Part shown: positions 7,734 through 14,519 of the stretch, piece after piece
Layout of the letters: the number at the start of each line of letters is the position of its first letter
How positions within the stretch are numbered: the stretch's first letter is position 1
Source: Corticimicrobacter populi
GTDB taxonomy: Bacteria; Pseudomonadota; Gammaproteobacteria; Burkholderiales; Burkholderiaceae_B
Assembly: GCF_003123725.1 (NCBI RefSeq)
Contig: NZ_QETA01000003.1
Location: forward strand, 62,001 to 126,000
Direction: 5' to 3'
Length of the DNA stretch: 64,000 nucleotides
The notes under the pieces: model-generated
Databases searched by the model: none
Seen by the model: only the letters and a program-made list of their open reading frames with translations
Told to the model about the DNA's origin: nothing
Position numbers and translations under genes: made by a program

Positions 7734-8044
7734 TTAGGTTTCTGAAAAACACATAAAAAACATAAGGTTAGGATGGTCTTGAAAAACCGATCCATGATTT
7801 ATCCAAGAGATAATCCACTAGGCGCAGGCTTTGGTAGCCTTTGCCGTTCGGCCTTTGGCCGAGGTTTTACGCCAAGGAGATGCGACAGCTTTCTACCCAA
7901 AATGGGCATTGGGCTACCAGAAAACATGGGTGAGATAACCGCTTTCCAATAGATGCTCGTAACCAGAAATTAGGCGAGCCTATCTACTGCCAACAAGCGA
8001 GGCATTAATCCCGAACCATCATGTTTGGAGCGAGTCTCGGCACC
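7734..8044. other. Origin-adjacent gene-free region
   Basis: The first 60 bp are A-rich (AAAAACACATAAAAAACATAA) and could be the origin melting region. A small hairpin TCGGCC-TTT-GGCCGA at 7848-7862, with TTTTA three bases later, may end repC transcripts. I see no gene. Confidence 0.5.
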
Positions 8045-9238
8045 TCACGAACCGTGAACAGCAGTGCGCTTGCGATACGCAATATGTTCGATTCCGAACG
8101 CGGACAGGTACTCTGGCCGTATGAGTTCGATGATGTCGGAGTACGACACAATCGCGAACTGTGGTCCTTGCGCGTATGAGGCCACTTGGTATGGTGCAAA
8201 AAGGAACTCAATACCGTCCTCTTTTGGGATAAAGCAACAAAAATCCGCCCACTCTCTGGTCCCACTTTCAACACAATCCACGTCTAGCGGGTACGCGCTC
8301 TGGTCTTCCTCGGATTCAGACTCAACCGTCGTCAGAATTCTACGAACAATGGCTTGTAATACCGGCAGCGCATCGGTAGGAGAATTGAATATAGAGGAAA
8401 TTCCGTTAATCAGGCACAACGGCTCCATGACAAACGAGTAGGTGACAAAGGACATATTTCCGTGAGCCGCGCCCGCGCCATACCAATGGATTGCGTACTG
8501 GACCGTGAGAACCTTTCCGACAACAGAGGGTTCATTACAATGCAAATCAAGTGTATCCGACCGTCTGAACTTATCCTGTCCGTAGTTGTAGAGTGATGGA
8601 TCCTGCTCAAACTTCTTGGTTCGCGCCGCAAATAGATGCTTGAGCAATTCTCCCTTTATATAATCCCCTACTAATTCCAGCCCTGCATACCGGGTTGAAT
8701 GGAAGGTGACAAACAGCAGTTCGATCTCATAGCCTGGTAAGCCATCCCACTCTTCACGAAACCTTTCAAACTTCCAAGTAAGCTCTCCCTTGTGCTGGAT
8801 GCGTTGAGTCGCGAGGCCAAGCTTTCCGAGTTGGAATGTAAGCGCATCGCTTACACGCGAAATGCAATCCAGGTCATGTGCTGAGATGCACTGAATTCCT
8901 TTCAACTGTTCGGGAATGGGCAGTGCTTCGTCTAAAAGAATTGGAATGATATATATGTCATCGACAAGTTTTTCCGACAACTTGTCCAGCGCGACTTTGA
9001 GCTCTCGCTGGACATACCCACGTCGGCCCACGGAGGCCTCTGACAAGAAGGCGATCACTAGGCTCGATTTGTCAAGGGCGAGCTTGATCTCAAAATCCCA
9101 GTTCTGGCCAGGTTTCAGTCTTTTGCAATCGAGCCAGATGTTGAATCCGTCTCTTTCAAGGGCATCAAAGAAAGGCAGGACGCGGTCTTGGTCAACAGTT
9201 GTGTAGCTGATGAATATCTGCGGAGATTGATCTTGCAC
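8045..9238 (-). CDS. TIR-domain protein fused to RsiV-like DUF3298 domain
   Basis: This is a 397-residue, apparently soluble protein without signal peptide. Residues about 6-140 form a TIR domain: QIFISYTTVDQD, GFNIWLDCKRLKPGQNW, VIAFLSEASVGRRGYVQREL. Glu79 in YVQREL falls where NAD-cleaving TIR domains keep their catalytic Glu. The C-terminal half resembles the DUF3298/RsiV fold: AAHGNMSFVTYSF matches the family's GGAH-N motif, and FAPYQVASYAQGP matches its conserved PYxVAxYAxGP segment. In Bacillus RsiV this domain binds lysozyme. A GTG start with AAGGA upstream is used. TIR effectors commonly deplete NAD+ in phage defence; the trigger role of the C-terminal half is my inference. Codon use is more AT-rich than in the host genes. 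Confidence 0.75.
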   Translation of the reverse strand: MQDQSPQIFISYTTVDQDRVLPFFDALERDGFNIWLDCKRLKPGQNWDFEIKLALDKSSLVIAFLSEASVGRRGYVQRELKVALDKLSEKLVDDIYIIPILLDEALPIPEQLKGIQCISAHDLDCISRVSDALTFQLGKLGLATQRIQHKGELTWKFERFREEWDGLPGYEIELLFVTFHSTRYAGLELVGDYIKGELLKHLFAARTKKFEQDPSLYNYGQDKFRRSDTLDLHCNEPSVVGKVLTVQYAIHWYGAGAAHGNMSFVTYSFVMEPLCLINGISSIFNSPTDALPVLQAIVRRILTTVESESEEDQSAYPLDVDCVESGTREWADFCCFIPKEDGIEFLFAPYQVASYAQGPQFAIVSYSDIIELIRPEYLSAFGIEHIAYRKRTAVHGS

Positions 9239-9508
9239 AGGTTATTCCTTCTTAGGGTCAAGGCAGCTTTGTCGCATCAGTCCTAATGGAACTAGTCCAC
9301 TATGATCTGAGAATTTACTTGAATATGTGGATGGGGATAGGCGTCAATTTCGGCACCCAAGCGAACGCCAGGAATTGGGTGGAAACAGCCTGTTCATCAA
9401 CCTGCCCCTCATATGTTAACAAGGTGGCTGAAAAACAGGCATTTCACTGTCACTTGACCGGGCAGACACACAGAAAATACCTGCCCCTCACATTGGCGTA
9501 AAACTGCT
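9239..9508. other. Intergenic stretch with GAGGGGC-type motifs
   Basis: The reverse strand holds ATATGAGGGGCAGG (around 9401-9414) and ATGTGAGGGGCAGG (around 9480-9493). These resemble the full TGACACTTGAGGGGC at 9948-9962. No credible gene is present; one 71-codon frame has no ribosome site. Confidence 0.4.
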
Positions 9509-9781
9509 TTAAAACGCCTGTGGTTCGCTGCGTTGGTAGCTGCCTTGCGTCATGCAGCGTTCGACTAGGGCATCCCGATCCTTTCCTTCCGGCAGGGTCT
9601 TCCAGTAATCGGGAGAACATTCAGCACCGGCTGATGCAGCGGGAGCCGTGCCCGTGGCAGACGCACCTGGCGCAGCGACGGCTGGCGTCTGTGCAGGAGG
9701 CATAACTTCCTGCTTATCGCCACACCCCGCCAGTGCTACTGCCAGAACCCCCACCAAGACCGCACTTCTGAACCCCTGCAT
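9509..9781 (-). CDS. Small lipoprotein, possible entry-exclusion (TrbK-like) protein
   Basis: The 90-residue product begins MQGFRSAVLVGVLAVALAGCG, a lipoprotein signal with the lipobox LAGC (Cys20). The ATG at 9781 is selected over an in-frame ATG 21 bp upstream because AAGGAG lies just before it. After an Ala/Pro-rich linker comes CSPDYW ... LVERCMTQGSYQRSE. The other element lipoprotein (12013-12240) has the similar order CAPGAY ... TEECKSFQRAE. It lies beside the oriT on the side that would enter a recipient first. Small lipoproteins in conjugative elements often block entry of a second copy; that role is an inference here. Confidence 0.6.
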   Translation of the reverse strand: MQGFRSAVLVGVLAVALAGCGDKQEVMPPAQTPAVAAPGASATGTAPAASAGAECSPDYWKTLPEGKDRDALVERCMTQGSYQRSEPQAF

Positions 9782-10170
9782 ACTTCTTCTCCTTGACCGC
9801 ATCCGCGATGCCTGAAATCAATCAACAGCCCAAATTTTAGCGGCTAAAAAATGATCAATCTCACGGGATGCTGTCCTGCCACGAAACCCACTTACCCGAC
9901 ACATCACCGACAGCATGAGTTTCGCTGCTCGAACGACGCCAAGTTATTGACACTTGAGGGGCGGCGGTAACGCCGTTTTCCTTAGCGTTCTTTAACCGTT
10001 TTTACAACGTTCTTTTTCCCGACATTATCTCGATTTTTTAGCGATCACTCCGATTCAAGGCCGATTTTTCATCAAAAATCATTGTTTCACCTTTGTTTTC
10101 ACAGAATCGGCACTGGGTTGGCTAAAAAAATGGTGTCTGTCGATACTAAGGCTAGCTGGAATAGCGGTGG
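9782..10170. other. AT-rich gene-free region next to oriT
   Basis: This region holds one TGACACTTGAGGGGC at 9948-9962, which resembles the TrfA iteron of IncP plasmids as I recall it. About 130 bp of T-rich DNA (GTTCTTTAACCGTTTTTAC and similar) follow. A single iteron-like copy would not make a working IncP origin, so I read it as a relic. No gene is seen. Confidence 0.4.
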
Positions 10171-10290
10171 TAACGCGGGCAAGATGGGTGAAGTTAGCTA
10201 ACCGGCAAGCCGGTTATCTATCTTCACTCTCCCTTATTCGCGCCGGGGGCACTCAACGGGCATCCTGCTCTGCGAGGCCGGCCAGCTACC
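10171..10290 (-). other. oriT: IncP (RP4)-like origin of transfer, oriT
   Basis: The order of signals is that of RP4 oriT. On the minus strand CTTCACCCATCTTGCCCGC matches the RP4 nick region CTTCACCTATCCTGCCCGGC closely, and nicking is predicted between complement positions 10180 and 10179. An 8-bp inverted repeat TAACCGGC-AA-GCCGGTTA at 10199-10216 stands where RP4 has its TraJ-binding repeat. Then CTTCACTCTCCCTTATTCGC (10222-10241) and CTCAACGGGCATCCTGCTCT (10252-10271) follow RP4 nearly base for base. No relaxase gene is present in the element, so transfer would depend on an IncP-type TraI, TraJ and TraK in trans. Confidence 0.8.
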
Positions 10291-10333
10291 GCTGGGCAAG
10301 GACAAGTGCATCATCACCTCGGCCTTGCCAAAA

Positions 10334-10360
10334 TGATTTCACTAATATAAAGTGATATCA
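10334..10360. promoter_or_regulatory. Inverted repeat, probable operator of the FitAB-like TA pair
   Basis: TGATTTCACT and AGTGATATCA form a 9-of-10 inverted repeat around AATATAA, 27 bp before the antitoxin start. FitA/VapB-type ribbon-helix-helix antitoxins bind such palindromes to repress their own operon. Confidence 0.6.
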
Positions 10361-10386
10361 AATACAGCACATTGAGGATTTGAGTT

Positions 10387-10644
10387 ATGGCCTCTATCAC
10401 CGTCAGGAACATTCCCGAGGAAGTGCATCGCGCCATCCGGGTGCGGGCAGCCATGCACGGTCACAGCACCGAGGCAGAGGTTCGCCGTATCCTGGAGCAA
10501 GCCGCACGGCCAGAGGGTCGTATCAAGCTCGGCTCGATGCTGGCATCCATTGCCCGCGAGGCCGGTGGCTTGACCAACGCCGAAGCCGAAGCCATCAACC
10601 AGCAGCGCGACAAGACGCCTGCCGAGCCGATGAGCTTCGAATGA
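10387..10644 (+). CDS. FitA/VapB-type ribbon-helix-helix antitoxin
   Basis: The 85-residue product opens MASITVRNIPEEVHRAIRVRA and continues STEAEVRRILEQA, the strand-helix-helix of the Arc/FitA family. This N-terminal domain dimerises and binds the operator, while the C-terminal tail (EGRIKLGSMLASIAREAGG ...) wraps the toxin. Its stop codon overlaps the toxin start (ATGA), so antitoxin and toxin are made in coupled fashion. Such pairs stabilise mobile elements by killing or arresting cells that lose them. Confidence 0.88.
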   Translation: MASITVRNIPEEVHRAIRVRAAMHGHSTEAEVRRILEQAARPEGRIKLGSMLASIAREAGGLTNAEAEAINQQRDKTPAEPMSFE

Positions 10645-11063
10645 TCGTTATCGACACCAACGTCATATCCGAACTGTGGAAGGCCGAGCCTGCGCCCCAG
10701 GTGCTGGCCTGGGTGGACGCGCAAATGATCGAAACCCTGTACCTGTCCGCCATCACAGTGGCCGAACTCCGCTTCGGCTTGGCGGCAATGCCCGCAGGCA
10801 AGCGCCGGACGACCTACCTGGATCGGTTGGAGCGTGAAGTGATCCCGGCTTTCGCAGGGCGCATCCTGCCCTTCAACCTGGACGCATCGCGGGCTTATGC
10901 TGAGCTGATGGGAGCCGCCAGGGCGGCAGGTAACGCCATAGGAAAGGCGGATGGCTACATTGCGGCCTCAGCCATTGCGCGTGGCTATACGGTTGCCACA
11001 CGCGACACCAGCCCCTTTGCAGCCGCAGGGCTGGCCGTCATCAACCCTTGGGAGGGCAGTTAA
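10641..11063 (+). CDS. FitB/VapC-type PIN-domain toxin
   Basis: The 140-residue product is a PIN-domain ribonuclease toxin. The acidic active-site residues are visible in order: Asp4 in MIVIDTNVISEL, Glu in TVAELRFGLA, Asp in GKADGYIAASA and Asp in VATRDTSPF. VapC/FitB toxins cleave tRNA or rRNA when the antitoxin is degraded. The start ATG at 10641 overlaps the antitoxin stop. It lies just after the oriT on the trailing side. Confidence 0.9.
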   Translation: MIVIDTNVISELWKAEPAPQVLAWVDAQMIETLYLSAITVAELRFGLAAMPAGKRRTTYLDRLEREVIPAFAGRILPFNLDASRAYAELMGAARAAGNAIGKADGYIAASAIARGYTVATRDTSPFAAAGLAVINPWEGS

Positions 11064-11150
11064 GACACAGGCACACCCGCAGTACCGCAACACCACCGAA
11101 GTCCGGGCCGTCAGGCCAAGGGCGATACCGATTAGCTAGTGGCGTAGCTC

Positions 11151-11216
11151 TTCGATGAAAACATTGCTGTAGCCAAGCTCATGCTCGGCCACGGCGAAGC
11201 CTTACCTTTCATCGAA
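11151..11216. repeat. 10-bp inverted repeat upstream of trbJ
   Basis: TTCGATGAAA at 11151-11160 and TTTCATCGAA at 11207-11216 are exact reverse complements 46 bp apart, ending 12 bp before the trbJ start. It could be a leader hairpin or a regulator site. Confidence 0.4.
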
Positions 11217-11228
11217 CGGAGCACGACC

Positions 11229-11999
11229 ATGAAAAAGCACCGCATTTACGCGGCCAAAGCTGCGCTCGTTGCCGTCCTCACCGGCAGCATCCTTACCTCC
11301 CCAGCACACGCGGGCATCCCCGTCATTGACGGCGGCAACCTCACGCAAAACATCGTGACGGCCTTGCAGCAAGTCGCCGCCGTGCAGAAGCAGATCGAGC
11401 AGTACCAGACTCAGTTGCAGCAGTACGAAAACATGCTGCAAAACACGCTGGCACCGGCTGCATACATTTGGGATCAGGCACAGACCACCATCGACCGGCT
11501 GATTGCCGCGCAGAACACGCTGGCCTATTACGAAAGCCAGCTTGGCAGCCTGGATCGCTATCTGTCCAAGTTCCAGGATATTGCCTACTACCGTAGCTCT
11601 CCATGCTTTAACGGCAGCGGCGGCTGCACACCTGCTGAGGAGGCCGCGATGGCAGAAAACCGCCGCCTGGCATCGGAGTCGCAGAAAAAGGCGAACGACG
11701 CCTTGTTCCAAACCATCAGCGACCAGCAAAAGGCATTGCGCAACGACGCACGCACGCTTGAGCGTTTGCAAACCGCAGCGCAAGGTGCCAACGGCCAGTT
11801 GCAGGCCATCGGCTATGCCAATCAGCTTGCCAGCCAACAGGCCCACCAGCTCTTGCAAATCCGCACCATGCTCACCGCCCAGCAGAACGCAGAGGCGGCA
11901 CGCATCGCCGCGGAACTGGATGCCGAGGCCCAGGGCGAAGCGATGGAAGAAAGAATGCGGAAATGGGACTTCCAGCCGAGCTCACCGGATCGCTACTAA
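11229..11999 (+). CDS. trbJ: P-type conjugative transfer protein TrbJ (VirB5-like pilus component)
   Basis: The 256-residue product has a signal peptide (MKKHRIYAAKAALVAVL ... PAHA) and a long coiled-coil body rich in Gln (AALQQVAAVQKQIEQYQTQ-like pattern), typical of TrbJ/VirB5. These proteins cap the conjugative pilus and contact the recipient. The ATG at 11229 is chosen because it begins the signal peptide; an in-frame ATG 48 bp upstream would only add a non-signal extension. The C-terminus ends MRKWDFQPSSPDRY, a sequence repeated almost exactly at the end of the next protein. It is followed by trbK-like and trbL genes, the RP4 order trbJ-trbK-trbL, but all other trb genes are missing. Confidence 0.85.
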   Translation: MKKHRIYAAKAALVAVLTGSILTSPAHAGIPVIDGGNLTQNIVTALQQVAAVQKQIEQYQTQLQQYENMLQNTLAPAAYIWDQAQTTIDRLIAAQNTLAYYESQLGSLDRYLSKFQDIAYYRSSPCFNGSGGCTPAEEAAMAENRRLASESQKKANDALFQTISDQQKALRNDARTLERLQTAAQGANGQLQAIGYANQLASQQAHQLLQIRTMLTAQQNAEAARIAAELDAEAQGEAMEERMRKWDFQPSSPDRY

Positions 12000-12012
12000 G
12001 GGAGACAGACAG

Positions 12013-12240
12013 ATGAAAAAAACCATTCTTCTCGCCCTTGTCGTCGGCCTGGCCGGTTGCAGCGACGCGATGCCCGAACCCAACGCCGCCACCTGCGCAC
12101 CTGGTGCGTATGAAGAGGCGCTGGCGGAGATCAGGAGCAAGTCCCACCGCCTGGCTTTCACGGAGGAATGCAAGAGCTTCCAGCGTGCCGAGAACATGCG
12201 GAAATGGGAGTTCAAACCCAGTTCACCTGATCGCTACTGA
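12013..12240 (+). CDS. trbK: TrbK-like entry-exclusion lipoprotein
   Basis: The 75-residue product starts MKKTILLALVVGLAGCSD, a lipoprotein signal with lipobox LAGC (Cys16). It sits between trbJ and trbL, exactly where IncP plasmids encode the entry-exclusion lipoprotein TrbK. GGGAGACAG precedes the start. The last 14 residues, MRKWEFKPSSPDRY, repeat the end of the TrbJ protein with two conservative changes. Exclusion proteins act from the inner membrane of a cell that already carries the element. Sequence similarity to TrbK itself is not obvious, so the name rests on position, size and lipobox. Confidence 0.65.
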   Translation: MKKTILLALVVGLAGCSDAMPEPNAATCAPGAYEEALAEIRSKSHRLAFTEECKSFQRAENMRKWEFKPSSPDRY

Positions 12241-12249
12241 GGGGGCCAC

Positions 12250-13881
12250 ATGAAACGCATGATTCTTGGCATCCTGGCCGTTGGCACGTTCGCATTGAGT
12301 GCCGAACCAGCCTTTGCCGATGGCTTATCCAGCAGCAACGTCATGAACGACGTGCTGGATCGTTTTCATGCTGCGGCGGCCACCTGGGGGCCAGCCATCC
12401 AGTCTGCCGCTTCGCGCCTGTTCTGGTCGCTGGTCGTGATCTCGATGGTGTGGACGTTCGGCCTGATGGCCATGCGCAAAGCAGACATAGGCGAGTTCTT
12501 TGCGGAGTTCGTCCGCTTCACCATCTTTACCGGCTTCTTCTGGTGGCTGCTCACGCAAGCGAACACGGGCATGAATCTGGCCGGGACGATAGTTGCGTCA
12601 CTGCAGACCTTGGGCGCGGAAGCCGGGGGACTGTCGAACAACAATCTCGGGCCTTCCAGCATCCTTGATCTTGGCTTCGAGCTGTACGACAAAACCGTCC
12701 AGGCGACCACGAAACTCGGATGGCGCAAACTGGCGACTGCCCTAACGATGGAACTGCTGGCCATCGCTGTCTTGATCGTCCTGGCGCTGATTGCGATCAA
12801 CCTGCTGCTGGTCACGGCATCGACGTGGATTCTGCTGTACGCCGGTGTTTTCTTCCTGGGCTTTGGCGGGTCGCGTTGGACTTCGGACATGGCGATCAAC
12901 TACTACAAAACCGTGCTGGGCGTCGCTGCCCAACTGATGGCCATGATTCTGCTGGTCGCTATCGGCAGGCAGTTTATCAACCACTATTACGACCAGATCA
13001 GCGAAGGCATGGCCTCGCAAGAACTGGCCGTCATGCTGGTGATTTCATTGATCCTGCTGTTCCTAGTGAACCGTGTGCCCGCGATGATCTCCGGCATCGT
13101 CACAGGGGCCAGCGTGGGCGCAATTGGCAGCGTAGGCAGCTTCGGGGCTGGTGCGGCAATGGGTGCCGCCATGACTGCCGCCAGCATGGCCACAGGCGGC
13201 GTGGCAGCGGCGGGCAAAGCGGTGATGGGAGCCGCTGGTGTCGGTTCTGCTGTTCAAGCGGCAATGCAGAAAGCAGCGGGCAGCATGAGCAGCGGCAGCG
13301 ACACACCGGGCTTAGGTTCTATCACCGGGAACGCAGGCGGCAGAAGTGAGGCCGGTACGGCAGGCAGTTCACCATTCGCCCAGGCGGCAGGCTTTGGCGG
13401 TGGCGATAGCGGCTCGGGCGGCGGTGGCGATAGCGGCTCGGGCGGCGGTGGCCTGGCTCGGGCGGCGAAACTGGCAGCAGGCACCGTAGGAGAGCTTGCC
13501 AAGGGTGCGGGTGCCGCAGTCAAGCAAAGCGCCCAGCAGCGCGTCAGCGAAACCGCAGGCGGGAAACTTGCGGCCTCGATCCGCGCAAGCATGGAACCAC
13601 CCAAGGCCGCCGGCACTGATGCAGCCGCGTTCGATGGCGACAGCTTGGGCGGCGCTGATAACGCCAGCAGCGGTGGCGGCTGGATCAACCAAACCGGGGG
13701 ATTCGGCAACCTGTCGGAAGCCGATCAAGCCAAGGCAACGGAATCCCACGCGGAATGGCAGGCCAAAAGTGAAGGCAATACATTCGGCGTCGAGGACTAT
13801 GTTTCGTATGTCCAGGAACGGCAGCAGGAGCGCAATCCCGAAATTGATGCCTTCGTGAACCGTGACAACAACAGGAGCTAA
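12250..13881 (+). CDS. trbL: P-type conjugative transfer membrane protein TrbL (VirB6-like)
   Basis: This 543-residue protein has a signal-like start (MKRMILGILAVGTFALSAEPAFA), then about six membrane helices between residues 55 and 300, and a low-complexity soluble C-terminal third. This is the layout of TrbL/VirB6, the polytopic inner-membrane channel component of the conjugation machine. Two tandem copies of a Gly/Ser/Asp unit (GDSGSGGG) occur near residue 385, encoded by a 24-bp direct repeat. It starts 9 bp after the trbK-like gene in the same transcript. No ATPase (trbB, trbE) or outer-membrane core genes accompany it, so the machine is incomplete here. Confidence 0.88.
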   Translation: MKRMILGILAVGTFALSAEPAFADGLSSSNVMNDVLDRFHAAAATWGPAIQSAASRLFWSLVVISMVWTFGLMAMRKADIGEFFAEFVRFTIFTGFFWWLLTQANTGMNLAGTIVASLQTLGAEAGGLSNNNLGPSSILDLGFELYDKTVQATTKLGWRKLATALTMELLAIAVLIVLALIAINLLLVTASTWILLYAGVFFLGFGGSRWTSDMAINYYKTVLGVAAQLMAMILLVAIGRQFINHYYDQISEGMASQELAVMLVISLILLFLVNRVPAMISGIVTGASVGAIGSVGSFGAGAAMGAAMTAASMATGGVAAAGKAVMGAAGVGSAVQAAMQKAAGSMSSGSDTPGLGSITGNAGGRSEAGTAGSSPFAQAAGFGGGDSGSGGGGDSGSGGGGLARAAKLAAGTVGELAKGAGAAVKQSAQQRVSETAGGKLAASIRASMEPPKAAGTDAAAFDGDSLGGADNASSGGGWINQTGGFGNLSEADQAKATESHAEWQAKSEGNTFGVEDYVSYVQERQQERNPEIDAFVNRDNNRS

Positions 13882-13885
13882 CGAG

Positions 13886-14128
13886 ATGACAACACCCTAC
13901 CTGGCAGCATTCGCCGTCCTGGATCAACAACGCATAGAGCCATGCCACTTTGAGCCAGTCGATGCGTCATCCCCCGATGAAGCCTGCGATGCAGCGGCAG
14001 AGATCGCGGCGTTTGTCGCCCGGCCAACCGAGCCGAAAGAACCAGTAAGCAGCAGGCCCGAAACAGGGGCGGCGGTGGCTCGTATTACTCACGACAAAAG
14101 CCCGTTTGCCGAAGCGGCGGGACTATAA
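13886..14128 (+). CDS. Hypothetical protein, 80 residues
   Basis: The product begins MTTPYLAAFAVLDQQRIEPCHF and ends ITHDKSPFAEAAGL. It has no signal peptide or membrane helix. The ATG at 13886 has AGGAG about nine bases upstream and begins only 4 bp after the trbL stop, so it likely belongs to the trb transcript. The C-terminal THDKSPFAEAAGL resembles VATRDTSPFAAAGL near the end of the PIN toxin in the same element, probably by chance. I do not recognise the family. Confidence 0.6.
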   Translation: MTTPYLAAFAVLDQQRIEPCHFEPVDASSPDEACDAAAEIAAFVARPTEPKEPVSSRPETGAAVARITHDKSPFAEAAGL

Positions 14129-14194
14129 AGCGCACGGGGCTGGTGTTGCCACACCGACCCCGTACTTCCATTTGCACCTGATAGGAGGTGGATC

Positions 14195-14425
14195 ATGGCA
14201 ACTATGAATAGTAACGAAGCGGTCGAGGCCGTGCATCATGCAGCAGCTCTGCTGGGCGACCTGAAATGGCTAGACCAGGACACGGCGCGTCAGATATCGC
14301 CAATGGCCGAAGCGGTGGCCAATATGTTCGTCGTGCTTTTCTACCAGGCGGAAACCGGCCAGGCCACGCAGGATGATTTCCGTGAGGCGCTGGCGGCAAT
14401 TCAACAGACGTTGCCCACGGCTTAG
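14195..14425 (+). CDS. Hypothetical protein, 76 residues, with very strong ribosome site
   Basis: This small acidic alpha-helical product (MATMNSNEAVEAVHHAAALL ...) has no known motif that I can name. It has an unusually complete Shine-Dalgarno, AGGAGGTG at 14183-14190, four bases before the ATG, suggesting high expression. It follows the 80-residue protein by 66 bp. An 18-bp palindrome and a hairpin separate it from the convergent ParE/RHH pair. Confidence 0.65.
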   Translation: MATMNSNEAVEAVHHAAALLGDLKWLDQDTARQISPMAEAVANMFVVLFYQAETGQATQDDFREALAAIQQTLPTA

Positions 14426-14451
14426 GCGTTGCGCGAAGCGGTAAGAATAAG

Positions 14452-14469
14452 AAGAATAATATTATTCTT
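14452..14469. repeat. 18-bp AT-rich perfect palindrome
   Basis: AAGAATAATATTATTCTT is fully self-complementary and is preceded by a near copy of its left arm (TAAGAATAA at 14442-14450). It stands 26 bp after the 76-residue gene. It may be a protein-binding site or part of a terminator. Confidence 0.5.
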
Positions 14470-14492
14470 ACCGAATTATTTTTCGCAGAACG

Positions 14493-14519
14493 ACAGGGGC
14501 GACCTGGTGGTCGCCCTGT
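14493..14519. terminator. Hairpin between convergent genes
   Basis: ACAGGGGCGACC pairs with GGTCGCCCTGT (one bulged G) around a TGGT loop. It lies directly beside the stop codon of the ParE-like toxin and after the 76-residue gene. The T-run is weak, so the terminator call is tentative. Confidence 0.45.

Noticed and set aside
9286-9501. 71-codon frame on the plus strand
   Set aside because: No Shine-Dalgarno, no recognisable product, and it overlaps GAGGGGC-type motifs.
10230-10335. Short coding remnant ending ILLCEAGQLPLGKDK and a stop
   Set aside because: The same bases match RP4 oriT, so the apparent peptide is a by-product of conserved oriT DNA. No start or ribosome site exists.
13395-13450. 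Minisatellite of regulatory interest in trbL
   Set aside because: Only two copies of a 24-bp unit encoding a Gly/Ser linker; ordinary for a flexible low-complexity region.
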